Source of the DNA: Thauera sp.
Lineage (GTDB): Bacteria; Pseudomonadota; Gammaproteobacteria; Burkholderiales; Rhodocyclaceae
DNA: 7,706 nucleotides
Direction of reading: 5' to 3'
NCBI GenBank assembly: GCA_023150215.1
Contig: JAKLLJ010000157.1
Span: 1 to 7,706, forward strand
The notes below the pieces were generated by a model. It searched no databases, was not told the DNA's origin, and worked only from the letters and a program-made list of their open reading frames with translations. Made by a program: the position numbers and the translations under genes. Positions 1 through 5,940 of the stretch are shown in pieces; within the stretch, counting starts at the first letter, position 1, and every line of letters starts with the position of its first letter.

Positions 1-81
1 GAGGTCGCGCAGGGCTACGTGCTGAGCTGCCAGGCACGCGCCACCACCAAGCGCCTGAAGATCAGCTTCGACGAGCGCTGA
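1..81 (+). CDS. C-terminal end of a plant-type [2Fe-2S] ferredoxin-domain protein, possibly PaaE (partial)
   Basis: The window opens inside a gene; 26 codons and a TGA stop are visible in frame 1. The peptide reads EVAQGYVLSCQARATTKRLK and ends ISFDER. The pattern GYVLSC followed by a short beta strand is the end of a plant-type [2Fe-2S] ferredoxin domain, where this Cys (residue 10 of the fragment) is the last of four cluster ligands. A ferredoxin domain ending the protein with an FDER-like tail fits the reductase subunit of phenylacetyl-CoA epoxidase (PaaE), which has an FNR-like N-terminus and a C-terminal ferredoxin domain. A free-standing ferredoxin or another oxygenase reductase would look similar over so few residues. 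The protein would pass electrons from NAD(P)H through FAD to an oxygenase if it is PaaE. The ferredoxin reading is fairly firm; the PaaE assignment is inference. Confidence 0.6.
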   Translation, partial: EVAQGYVLSCQARATTKRLKISFDER

Positions 82-126
82 CACGGCCCGCGGGCGCACT
101 GCGTCCGCACGGCCACGAAGCCTTCC

Positions 127-151
127 GACGGCCGTCTCGACGGCCGTTTTT
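127..151 (+). terminator. Rho-independent terminator after the ferredoxin-domain gene
   Basis: An 8-bp perfect stem, ACGGCCGT at 128-135 and ACGGCCGT at 140-147, encloses a CTCG loop and runs into TTTTT at 147-151. It lies 46 bases past the stop at 81 and in the right orientation to end that transcript. Each arm is itself palindromic, so the arms are both direct and inverted repeats. A second, outer pairing, TCCGAC (124-129) with GTCGGA (155-160), is also possible but competes with the main stem. Confidence 0.85.
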
Positions 152-195
152 CTTGTCGGACGGGCACGCGCCCCCAAGCCCCCTGACGCAGGTCA

Positions 196-224
196 TTGCC
201 GAATCGGTGGCGGCCTGCTATCCA
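196..224 (+). promoter_or_regulatory. Candidate sigma-70 promoter for the pat gene
   Basis: TTGCCG (196-201, four of six consensus bases) is followed by a 17-base spacer and TATCCA (219-224, three of six). Transcription would start near 231, leaving a leader of about 27 bases before the ATG at 258. The optimal spacer and position are in its favour, but the -10 is poor and the region is otherwise GC-rich. This is the best candidate seen between the terminator and the gene, not a firm call. Confidence 0.35.
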
Positions 225-257
225 TTTAGACTCCATCCACTTTCCAGCGCGAAGATC

Positions 258-2918
258 ATGGCCGGCTCCCACGCCCTCAGCACCGCCTTCGAACCGTCCT
301 CGATCGCCGTCATCGGCGCCTCCGACGCACCCGGTTCCGTCGGACGCGTCATCTTCCGCAACCTGGTCGAGGGCGGCTACCGCGGCGCGCTGTACGCGGT
401 CAACCCGAAGTACGACAGCCTCCAGGACCACCCCTGCCATCGCTCGATCGAGGACATCGGCCGTCCGGTCGATCTCGCCATCATCGCCACCCCGGCGCGC
501 ATGCTGCACACCGTCACCGCGCAATGCGGGCGCAGCGGGGTGCGCAACGCGGTCATCGTCAGCGCCAGCGGGAACGCCCTCGAGCGCCGCATCATCGAGA
601 CCGCACGCGAGAGCCGCCTGCGCCTGATCGGCCCCGGCAGCCTAGGCCTCGCCCGCCCCGGCAGCGGGATCAATGCCGCGCTCACCCGCATCGCGGTCAA
701 GCCGGGCGAGATCGCGCTGGTCTCGCAGTCGGGCGCGATGTGCTCGGTCGTGCTCGACTGGGCGTTGACCAACGACGTCGGCTTCTCGTCGGTGATCTCG
801 CTCGGCGGCACGGTGGACATCGACTACGGCGAGACGCTGGAGTACCTGATCCACGACACGCAGACGCGCTACATCCTGCTGTACGTGGATCACATCCGCA
901 ACGCACGGCGCTTCATGAGCGCGCTGCGCTCGGCGGCGCGCGTCAAGCCGATCATCCTGCTCAAGGCCGGCCGCCACGGTCGCAGCGACAACAACGCCCC
1001 CGAGGTGGACAACACCAGCCTCGCCGACGTGGTCTTCGACGCGGCGATGCGCCGCGCGGGCGTGGTGCGCGTGCAGAACATCGACCAGCTCTTCTTCGCC
1101 GCCAAGGCCTTGTCCTGCGGCTTTCGACCGCGCGAGGACAGCCTCGCCATCATCTCCAACGGCAGCGGCCCGGCCGACCTCGCTGCCGACCGCGCCAAGG
1201 ACCTCGGCACGGAACTGGTCAGTCTCGGCTCGGCAACGGTCGCCACGCTTGAGCGCCTCGGCGGCCGCGAGCGGCGCTCGCACAACCCGCTCGACCTCGG
1301 CGGCGACGCCAGCGCGAAGCTCTACCGCGACGCCATCCTCGCGCTCGCCGAAGACGCCGCGGTGTCCAACCTGCTGGTGATCCTGTCGCCGCATGCGCTC
1401 GTCGATCCGGTCGAAGTGGCGCAGGACATCATCGACCTCGCCGCCCAGGTGCGGCTCAAGCTGTGCTGCTGCTGGATGGGCGGCGGCCAAGTCGCCGAGG
1501 CGCGCATGCTGCTCGCCCAGGCCGGGCTGCCGGTGTTCAGCTCGCCCGAGGCGGCGATCGAGCTGTTCCACAACATCTCGCGCTTCCACCACAGCCAGAC
1601 CCTGCTGCTGCAGATCGCCGGCGGCGGCAGCGCCACCGCGTATCGCCGCACGGGTGGCGCGCGCGTGCTGATCGAGACCCTGCTCAACCAGCGCCGCCAT
1701 GTGCTGTCGGCGATGGAGTCCAAGGCGCTGCTGCGCAGCTTCGGCATCCCGGCCACGCACACCACCGTCGCCCGCGACGCCACCGAGGCCTTGTTCGTCG
1801 CCGAGCAGACGGGCTTTCCGGTGGCCTTGAAGGTCGACGCGCCGGAACTCTCGAGCAAGTCCGAATCCGGCGGCGTGCGCCTCAACCTCAACAGCACCGA
1901 AGCGGTGTGGAGCGCCTACCACGACATCATCGAGACCGTGCGCCAGCGCCATCCCGAGGCGCACATCAACGGGGTGTCGATCGAACCCTACCTGTATCGC
2001 CCGCAGTCGCGCGCGTTCAACATCCAGGTGCATCGCGACGCGATCTTCGGCCCGGTGATCAGCCTCGGCGCGCAGGACGCCTCCGCCCCGCGCACCTTCG
2101 CGCTGCCGCCGCTCAATGCGGTGCTGGCGCGCGACCTCATCGACTCGGCCATGCCGGCCGCCGCACAGGGCCCGCGCAGCCAGGCGGGCACGCTCAACCG
2201 CGCGGCGATCGAGCAGGTGCTGGTGTCGGTGTCGGACCTCGTGTGCGAACTGCCCTGGGTGCGCGAACTTGCCATCGACCCCCTGTTCATCGACGCCGAA
2301 GGTGCCATCGTGGCCGATGCCCGCGTGGCCATCGACCAGGGCCTTCCTGCCGGCAGCGACCGCTACGCGCACATGGCGATCCACCCCTATCCGCTGCACC
2401 TGATCCAGGACTGGAAGGTCGGCGACGGCCGGCCGGTGCGCACGCGCCCGGTGCGCCCCGAGGACGCCAAAGTGCTGCTCGCCTTCTTCGACGCGCTGAG
2501 TCCCGAGACGCGTTTCATGCGCTTCATGGAAGAGCTGGACGAGCTCAGCCCGGCGATGGTGGCGCGCTTCACCCAGATCGACTACGACTGCGAGATGGCG
2601 CTGATCGCCACCACCACCGCAGACAAGAACGCCGAGCGGATGATCGGCATCGCGCGCTACGCGCTCGCCGCCGACGGCGAATCGGTCGAGTTCGCCCTGG
2701 TCGTGTCCGACGACTGGCAGCGCCACGGCCTCGGCCGCCGCCTCATGGGCGCCCTCATCGAGGTCGCCCGCAACAAGGGCTACCGCAACATCTTCGGCGA
2801 CGTGCTGGGCAACAACGCGAAGATGCTGCGCCTGATGCACAGCCTGGGCTTCATGGTGCAGCCGCACCCGGAGGAGAGCACCCTGCGCCGCGTGGTGAAG
2901 GTGCTGCACGGCAACTGA
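258..2918 (+). CDS. pat: Pat/YfiQ-type protein lysine acetyltransferase (acyl-CoA synthetase-like body fused to GNAT)
   Basis: The 886-residue product has the same length and domain order as E. coli YfiQ/PatZ. Domains are: CoA-binding Rossmann fold (about 10-105; AVIGAS at 17-22, VNPK at 48-51), ligase-CoA domains (about 150-440; SQSGA at 156-160, ISNGSGP at 299-305), ATP-grasp (about 483-695) and GNAT acetyltransferase (about 727-884). GNAT residues seen are Glu811, matching the catalytic Glu of Salmonella Pat, and the acetyl-CoA loop QRHGLG at 821-826. Known family members acetylate and switch off acetyl-CoA synthetase (Acs) in the cytoplasm, using acetyl-CoA. The phospho-histidine of the synthetase alpha part is replaced by Asn252, and the HKS histidine of the ATP-grasp part by Ser533, so the synthetase body is probably regulatory rather than catalytic. 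A CCC run lies at 403-405. The frame stays open back to a TTG at 153, but that start lies inside the terminator; ATG 258, beginning MAGSHALSTAFEPSSIAVIG, fits the family. The ribosome site is weak. No acs gene is nearby. Confidence 0.92.
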   Translation: MAGSHALSTAFEPSSIAVIGASDAPGSVGRVIFRNLVEGGYRGALYAVNPKYDSLQDHPCHRSIEDIGRPVDLAIIATPARMLHTVTAQCGRSGVRNAVIVSASGNALERRIIETARESRLRLIGPGSLGLARPGSGINAALTRIAVKPGEIALVSQSGAMCSVVLDWALTNDVGFSSVISLGGTVDIDYGETLEYLIHDTQTRYILLYVDHIRNARRFMSALRSAARVKPIILLKAGRHGRSDNNAPEVDNTSLADVVFDAAMRRAGVVRVQNIDQLFFAAKALSCGFRPREDSLAIISNGSGPADLAADRAKDLGTELVSLGSATVATLERLGGRERRSHNPLDLGGDASAKLYRDAILALAEDAAVSNLLVILSPHALVDPVEVAQDIIDLAAQVRLKLCCCWMGGGQVAEARMLLAQAGLPVFSSPEAAIELFHNISRFHHSQTLLLQIAGGGSATAYRRTGGARVLIETLLNQRRHVLSAMESKALLRSFGIPATHTTVARDATEALFVAEQTGFPVALKVDAPELSSKSESGGVRLNLNSTEAVWSAYHDIIETVRQRHPEAHINGVSIEPYLYRPQSRAFNIQVHRDAIFGPVISLGAQDASAPRTFALPPLNAVLARDLIDSAMPAAAQGPRSQAGTLNRAAIEQVLVSVSDLVCELPWVRELAIDPLFIDAEGAIVADARVAIDQGLPAGSDRYAHMAIHPYPLHLIQDWKVGDGRPVRTRPVRPEDAKVLLAFFDALSPETRFMRFMEELDELSPAMVARFTQIDYDCEMALIATTTADKNAERMIGIARYALAADGESVEFALVVSDDWQRHGLGRRLMGALIEVARNKGYRNIFGDVLGNNAKMLRLMHSLGFMVQPHPEESTLRRVVKVLHGN

Positions 2919-2930
2919 CACGACGGCAGC

Positions 2931-2946
2931 AGCGGAACCGTCCGCT
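2931..2946. other. Small hairpin between the convergent pat and rsmE stops
   Basis: AGCGGA (2931-2936) and TCCGCT (2941-2946) form a 6-bp stem with an ACCG loop in the 27-base gap between the two converging genes, touching the rsmE stop codon. It has no T-run on either strand, so it is not a standard intrinsic terminator. It may slow or end transcription from either side, or be chance. Confidence 0.3.
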
Positions 2947-3668
2947 CAGAAATCGCCCCAGCGCGCCTGCAAGGCCGCCACCGCGGCGAGGCCTGCGGTC
3001 TCGGTGCGCAGCACACGCGGCCCGAGGCGCACGCGCCGGCAGCCGGCAGCGTCGAAGGCAGCCATCTCGCCCTCGCTCCAGCCGCCCTCCGGCCCGACCA
3101 GCAGGTGCACCACGTCCTTCGGCTCGGGTTCATCTGCAAAGCCCGTGGCCCCGCCCGGCGCGAGCACGTAGTTGAGCGCTTCACAATGCGCGCCCAGCCA
3201 GGACGCCAGCGCTTGCAGGGGACGGATCTCGGGCACGCGGTTGCGCCCGCACTGCTCGCAGGCCGCCACCGCGACCTGCTGCCAGTGCGCGACGCGCTTG
3301 TCCGCGCGTTCGCCCGTCAGCCGCAGCACCGAGCGCTCGGCCTGCACGGGCTGGACCGCGTACGCGCCGAGCTCGACCGCCTTCTGCACCACCCAGTCCA
3401 TCTTGTCGCCGGACGCGAGCGCCTGCACCAGCACGATGCGCAAGGGCGACTCGCGCTCGACCTGGTGCGCCTCGCCAAGTTGTGCAAACACCGCCTTGCC
3501 GCGCACCGCGAGACGTGCCTCGACCTCGCCGCCGCCGCCGTCGAACAGCACCACCGCCTCGCCATCGCGCAGGCGCAGCACGCGCAGCGCATGGTGGGCG
3601 AGCGCCTCGGGGAGCGCAAGCTCGCCGCCCGCGGGCAGGCGACCAGGAAAGTGGAATCGTGAAATCAT
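2946..3668 (-). CDS. rsmE: 16S rRNA (uracil(1498)-N(3))-methyltransferase RsmE
   Basis: The 240-residue product matches the length and motifs of RsmE, a SPOUT-class enzyme that uses S-adenosylmethionine to methylate N3 of U1498 in 16S rRNA of the assembled 30S subunit. It has the N-terminal PUA-like part (MISRFHFPG onward) and the motifs GDKMDWVVQKAVELG (88-102), EQCGRNRVPEIRP (138-150), VGPEGGWSEGE (191-201) and LGPRVLRTETAGLAA (215-229). The last two build the SAM-binding trefoil knot, and the EQCGRNRVPEIRP block is shared with E. coli RsmE as I remember it. The reading frame stays open far upstream on this strand, but family members start at MISRF or its equivalent, so ATG at 3668-3666 is chosen. 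No Shine-Dalgarno sequence precedes it, and a perfect -10 sits 7 bases away, suggesting a leaderless mRNA. The gene converges with pat and diverges from the phosphatase gene. Confidence 0.96.
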   Translation of the reverse strand: MISRFHFPGRLPAGGELALPEALAHHALRVLRLRDGEAVVLFDGGGGEVEARLAVRGKAVFAQLGEAHQVERESPLRIVLVQALASGDKMDWVVQKAVELGAYAVQPVQAERSVLRLTGERADKRVAHWQQVAVAACEQCGRNRVPEIRPLQALASWLGAHCEALNYVLAPGGATGFADEPEPKDVVHLLVGPEGGWSEGEMAAFDAAGCRRVRLGPRVLRTETAGLAAVAALQARWGDF

Positions 3669-3674
3669 CGTAAG

Positions 3675-3680
3675 ATTATA
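3675..3680 (-). promoter_or_regulatory. Perfect -10 element (TATAAT) of the rsmE promoter
   Basis: Read on the minus strand, 3680-3675 is TATAAT. Counting 7 bases downstream puts transcription start at 3668, which is the A of the rsmE ATG. At a 17-base spacing the -35 position reads AAGGGC, which is poor, and there is no extended -10 TG. The call rests on the consensus -10 and its placement in an otherwise very GC-rich stretch. Confidence 0.6.
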
Positions 3681-3682
3681 AG
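3677..3682 (+). promoter_or_regulatory. Candidate -10 element (TATAAG) for the IMPase-family gene, overlapping the rsmE -10
   Basis: The plus strand reads TATAAG (five of six) at 3677-3682, sharing four base pairs with the rsmE -10 on the other strand. Transcription would start near 3689 and give a leader of about 55 bases before the ATG at 3744. The -35 region is weak (TGGAAT at 3652-3657, 19-base spacer). It is the only AT-rich spot between the divergent genes, so it may serve both. Confidence 0.4.
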
Positions 3683-3743
3683 CCCAGCCCCTGCCCGGCC
3701 CTTCCTGTCCACCTCCCGCCGCCCGCCGGCAAGGAGTTCCGCC

Positions 3744-4553
3744 ATGCCGACCGCCGCCCACCGCCTCGCCCGTGCCCGCGCCCTCGAATCGATGGTGCGC
3801 GATATCGCGCGCGCCGAAATCCTCCCGCGCTATCTCAAGTCCGCACGCAACCGCAAGGCCGACGGCTCGCTGTTCACCGAGGCCGACATGGCCTCGCAGC
3901 AGCGCTTCAGCGAGGCCCTGCCCGCCTTCCTGCCCGGTGGCGTGCTCGGCGAGGAGATGACGCCCGCCGAGCAGGCGGCGCTGTGGAACGACGGCGCACG
4001 CGGCATGTGGTGCATCGACCCGATCGACGGCACCACCAACTTCGCCAACGGCATTCCCCTGTTCGCGGTGTCGATCGCCTACCTCATCGCACACGAGCCG
4101 GTCATCGGCGTGGTGTACAACCCGATCACCGACGAGTCCTTCTATGCCGCGCGCGGCGCCGGCGCCTACCTCAACGGCGCCGAGCTGCCGCTGCGCGCCG
4201 GCGCCGCCGAACTTCGCGACGCCGTCGCCGGGGTCGACTTCAAGCGCATCAGCCACCACCTCGGCGACGAGCTCGCGGTGCGCCCTCCCTACTACTCCCA
4301 GCGCAACTTCGGCTCCAGCGCGCTCGAATGGTGCTTCGTCGCGGCCGGCCGCCTCGACGTCTATCTGCACGGCGGCCAGATGTTGTGGGACTACGCTGCC
4401 GGCCGCCTGATCCTCGCCGAAGCCGGCGGCGTCGCCGAAGCGCTCGACGGCGGCGTGCTGATGTCGGGCCCCGCGATCAAGCGCGGCGTGATCGCCGCCA
4501 CCAGCCCGGCGCTGTTCGCGGAGTGGTCGGCCTGGGTCAAGGGGCGATCCTGA
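3744..4553 (+). CDS. Inositol monophosphatase (SuhB/IMPase) family phosphatase
   Basis: The 269-residue product carries the metal-binding signature of the IMPase/FBPase superfamily: KADGSLFTEAD (38-48), GEE (69-71), DPIDGTTNF (92-100, with Asp92 and Asp95) and WDYAAG (215-220, with Asp216). These acidic residues hold two or three Mg2+ ions that activate water to release phosphate from a sugar, inositol or nucleotide phosphate; the enzyme is cytosolic. All key residues are present, so it should be active. An AAGGAG ribosome site at 3731-3736, 7 bases before the ATG, fixes the start. The substrate cannot be read from the sequence. SuhB, 3'(2'),5'-bisphosphate phosphatases and some sugar bisphosphatases share these motifs, and the neighbouring phosphoribulokinase and transketolase make a sugar phosphate worth considering. 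It diverges from rsmE, and 100 bases separate it from the kinase gene, with no clear terminator between. Confidence 0.9.
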   Translation: MPTAAHRLARARALESMVRDIARAEILPRYLKSARNRKADGSLFTEADMASQQRFSEALPAFLPGGVLGEEMTPAEQAALWNDGARGMWCIDPIDGTTNFANGIPLFAVSIAYLIAHEPVIGVVYNPITDESFYAARGAGAYLNGAELPLRAGAAELRDAVAGVDFKRISHHLGDELAVRPPYYSQRNFGSSALEWCFVAAGRLDVYLHGGQMLWDYAAGRLILAEAGGVAEALDGGVLMSGPAIKRGVIAATSPALFAEWSAWVKGRS

Positions 4554-4586
4554 TCGCGCACCGTCACACTTTTCCACATCGCTTTA

Positions 4587-4615
4587 TTGCAGTGCAAAAT
4601 CCGCACTGCAAAATC
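4587..4615. repeat. Operator-like inverted and direct repeats upstream of phosphoribulokinase
   Basis: TTGCAGTGC (4587-4595) and GCACTGCAA (4603-4611) form a perfect 9-bp inverted repeat with a 7-base spacer. Overlapping it, TGCAAAATC occurs twice in direct orientation (4593-4601 and 4607-4615), 14 bases apart. No T-run follows on either strand, so it is not a terminator. It sits 38 bases before the kinase start and overlaps a weak possible promoter (TTTCCA at 4571-4576, 18-base spacer, CAAAAT at 4595-4600). A binding site for a dimeric regulator is the simplest reading; LysR-type CbbR would be the obvious candidate but I see no direct evidence for it. Confidence 0.5.
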
Positions 4616-4653
4616 GAGGCTGAACGTCTTTCGCCCGCGGCGGAGCCCACACC

Positions 4654-5529
4654 ATGTCCATGAAGCACCCGATCATCGCCGTCACCGGTTCCTCCGGCGC
4701 CGGCACGACCACGGTCAAGCACACCTTCGAAGCGATCTTCCACCGCGAGAACGTGAACGCCGCGATCGTCGAGGGTGACAGCTTTCACCGCCACACGCGC
4801 GCCGAGATGAAGACGCTGATCGAGGACGCCGAGCGCGAGGGCCGGCGCGGCATCAGCCACTTCGGCCCGGAGGCCAACCTGCTCGGTGACCTCGAGAGCC
4901 TGTTCCGCGCCTACGGCGACGCCGCCACCGGCCGCCGGCGCTTCTACATCCACAACGAAGCCGAGGCGATGCGCTGGAACCTGCCGCTCGGCACCTTCAC
5001 CGAATGGGAAGACCTGCCGGTCGGCACCGACTGCCTGTTCTACGAGGGCCTGCACGGTGCCCTGGTGACCGACGAGGTCGACGTCGCACGCCACGTCGAC
5101 CTGCTGATCGGGGTCGTGCCGATCATCAACCTCGAATGGATGCAGAAGCTGCACCGCGACACCAAGATGCGCGGCTACACCGCGGAGGCCGTGCAGGACA
5201 CCATCCTGCGCCGCATGCACGACTACGTGCACTACATCGTCCCGCAGTTCGCGCGCACTCATATCAACTTCCAGCGCGTGCCGGTGGTCGACACCTCGAA
5301 CCCCTTCATCGCGCGCGACGTGCCGACCCAGGATGAATCGATGGTGGTGATCCGCTTCAAGGATCCGCGTGGCGTCGACTTCCCCTACCTGTTGCGCATG
5401 ATCCACGACGCCTTCATGAGCCGCGCCAACACCATCGTGATCCCCGGCGGCAAGCTCGACCTCGCCATGCAGCTGATCCTCACCCCACTGATCTGGAAGC
5501 TGATGGAACGCCGCCGCCAGTGGGTGTGA
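4654..5529 (+). CDS. cbbP: Phosphoribulokinase, class I (octameric bacterial type)
   Basis: The 291-residue enzyme uses ATP to convert ribulose 5-phosphate to ribulose 1,5-bisphosphate, the RubisCO substrate. It lines up with the Rhodobacter sphaeroides enzyme with identical numbering: P-loop GSSGAGTTTV (12-21), catalytic base Asp42 with His45 and Arg49 (EGDSFHRHTR, 40-49), His100, Glu131 in FYEGLHG, and Lys165, Arg168, Asp169 and Arg173 in the QKLHRDTKMRG segment. Arg234 and Arg257, which I recall as important for allosteric NADH activation in that enzyme, are also present. The matching numbering supports ATG 4654 over the in-frame ATG at 4660; GGAG at 4642-4645 lies 8 bases upstream. All expected catalytic residues remain, so an active enzyme is likely. 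An inverted repeat at 4587-4611 is a possible control site. Transketolase lies downstream on the same strand after 477 bases; no RubisCO gene is in view. Confidence 0.95.
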   Translation: MSMKHPIIAVTGSSGAGTTTVKHTFEAIFHRENVNAAIVEGDSFHRHTRAEMKTLIEDAEREGRRGISHFGPEANLLGDLESLFRAYGDAATGRRRFYIHNEAEAMRWNLPLGTFTEWEDLPVGTDCLFYEGLHGALVTDEVDVARHVDLLIGVVPIINLEWMQKLHRDTKMRGYTAEAVQDTILRRMHDYVHYIVPQFARTHINFQRVPVVDTSNPFIARDVPTQDESMVVIRFKDPRGVDFPYLLRMIHDAFMSRANTIVIPGGKLDLAMQLILTPLIWKLMERRRQWV

Positions 5530-5637
5530 GGGGCCGGGAAGCGAACGCCCGACGAATCCACCTGGCGGAGCTTTCCAGGCAGCCTCCCCGCCCCACAACG
5601 AGTACGTTACAGCCGCACTGAGCTCCGCCCCACGCGG

Positions 5638-5839
5638 GGTCGCGGGGCCGGGGCGGTACGCGCCGCCTGCACTCGCGGCCCTTCGCTGCGCTGCGGGCTG
5701 CCCTCGGCGGAGGACGCCGCGGGGGCGGCGACGCAAACTCGTCGCTGCGCTCCTCAAACATGCGTCGCCTTGTTTCCCCCGCGACGCCCTCCACCTCGGC
5801 GCTCCTGAAGTTGGTGCGCACCGCCCCGGCCCCGCGACC
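5638..5839. repeat. 202-base nested palindromic element with 20-bp terminal inverted repeats
   Basis: The outer arms, 5638-5657 (GGTCGCGGGGCCGGGGCGGT) and 5820-5839, are exact reverse complements over 20 bases, with partial pairing continuing inward to about 5664/5813. Inside lie a second pair (5706-5725 with 5776-5795, 17 of 20 matching) and a third, perfect pair, GGCGACGCA (5727-5735) and TGCGTCGCC (5761-5769), around a 25-base loop. A side hairpin is GCGGCCC (5675-5681) with GGGCTGC (5695-5701), including one G-T pair. TCGCTGCGCT occurs twice (5683-5692, 5742-5751). The whole could fold as one long branched hairpin in RNA or extruded DNA. It encodes no protein. A dispersed intergenic repeat or MITE-like element is the likeliest reading; no flanking target-site duplication is evident. 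Confidence 0.7.
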
Positions 5840-5846
5840 GAATCGA

Positions 5847-5872
5847 CGCTGCAGCCCCCTTCCATTGCAGCG
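5847..5872. other. Hairpin just outside the palindromic element
   Basis: CGCTGCA (5847-5853) and TGCAGCG (5866-5872) form a 7-bp perfect stem with a 12-base C-rich loop. The plus strand continues GCCGTTTC, only three T's, so terminator activity would be weak. It may help end the phosphoribulokinase transcript or be part of the neighbouring repeat. Confidence 0.35.
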
Positions 5873-5913
5873 GCCGTTTCGACGCCGCGCCCATCTCCTC
5901 TCCTCCACCTGCA

Positions 5914-5940
5914 GCAACATTGCCGCAATGCAACATTGGC
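5914..5940. repeat. Operator-like repeats overlapping the transketolase promoter
   Basis: GCAACATTG occurs twice in direct orientation (5914-5922 and 5930-5938), 16 bases apart. Between and overlapping them, CATTGC (5918-5923) and GCAATG (5925-5930) form a 13-base palindrome around one C, and CAATG (5926-5930) with CATTG (5934-5938) forms a second. The right copy runs into the TTGGCA -35 box at 5936-5941, so a bound protein would be placed to repress or activate transketolase transcription. I do not recognise the motif as a named regulator's site. Confidence 0.5.

Noticed and set aside
153..257. An upstream TTG start for pat at 153 that would add 35 residues
   Set aside because: The TTG lies just past the terminator T-run, has no ribosome site, and the extra peptide does not resemble the family N-terminus; ATG 258 gives the usual 886 residues.
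642..2921. A 759-residue open frame antisense to pat
   Set aside because: It is the third-position shadow of a high-GC gene: rich in His, Arg, Ala, Gly and Val with no recognisable domain, while the plus strand encodes a clear Pat protein.
3669..4577. A long N-terminal extension of RsmE, making a 543-residue fusion protein
   Set aside because: The extension is antisense to the IMPase-family gene, and RsmE homologues begin at the MISRF-like sequence encoded from 3668.
4587..4611. The inverted repeat before phosphoribulokinase as an intrinsic terminator of the phosphatase gene
   Set aside because: No T-run follows the stem on either strand, and the loop and flanks are A-rich.
5638..5839. The palindrome as an insertion sequence or a CRISPR array
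   Set aside because: It is too short to hold a transposase and shows no coding signal, and there are no regularly spaced repeats with variable spacers.
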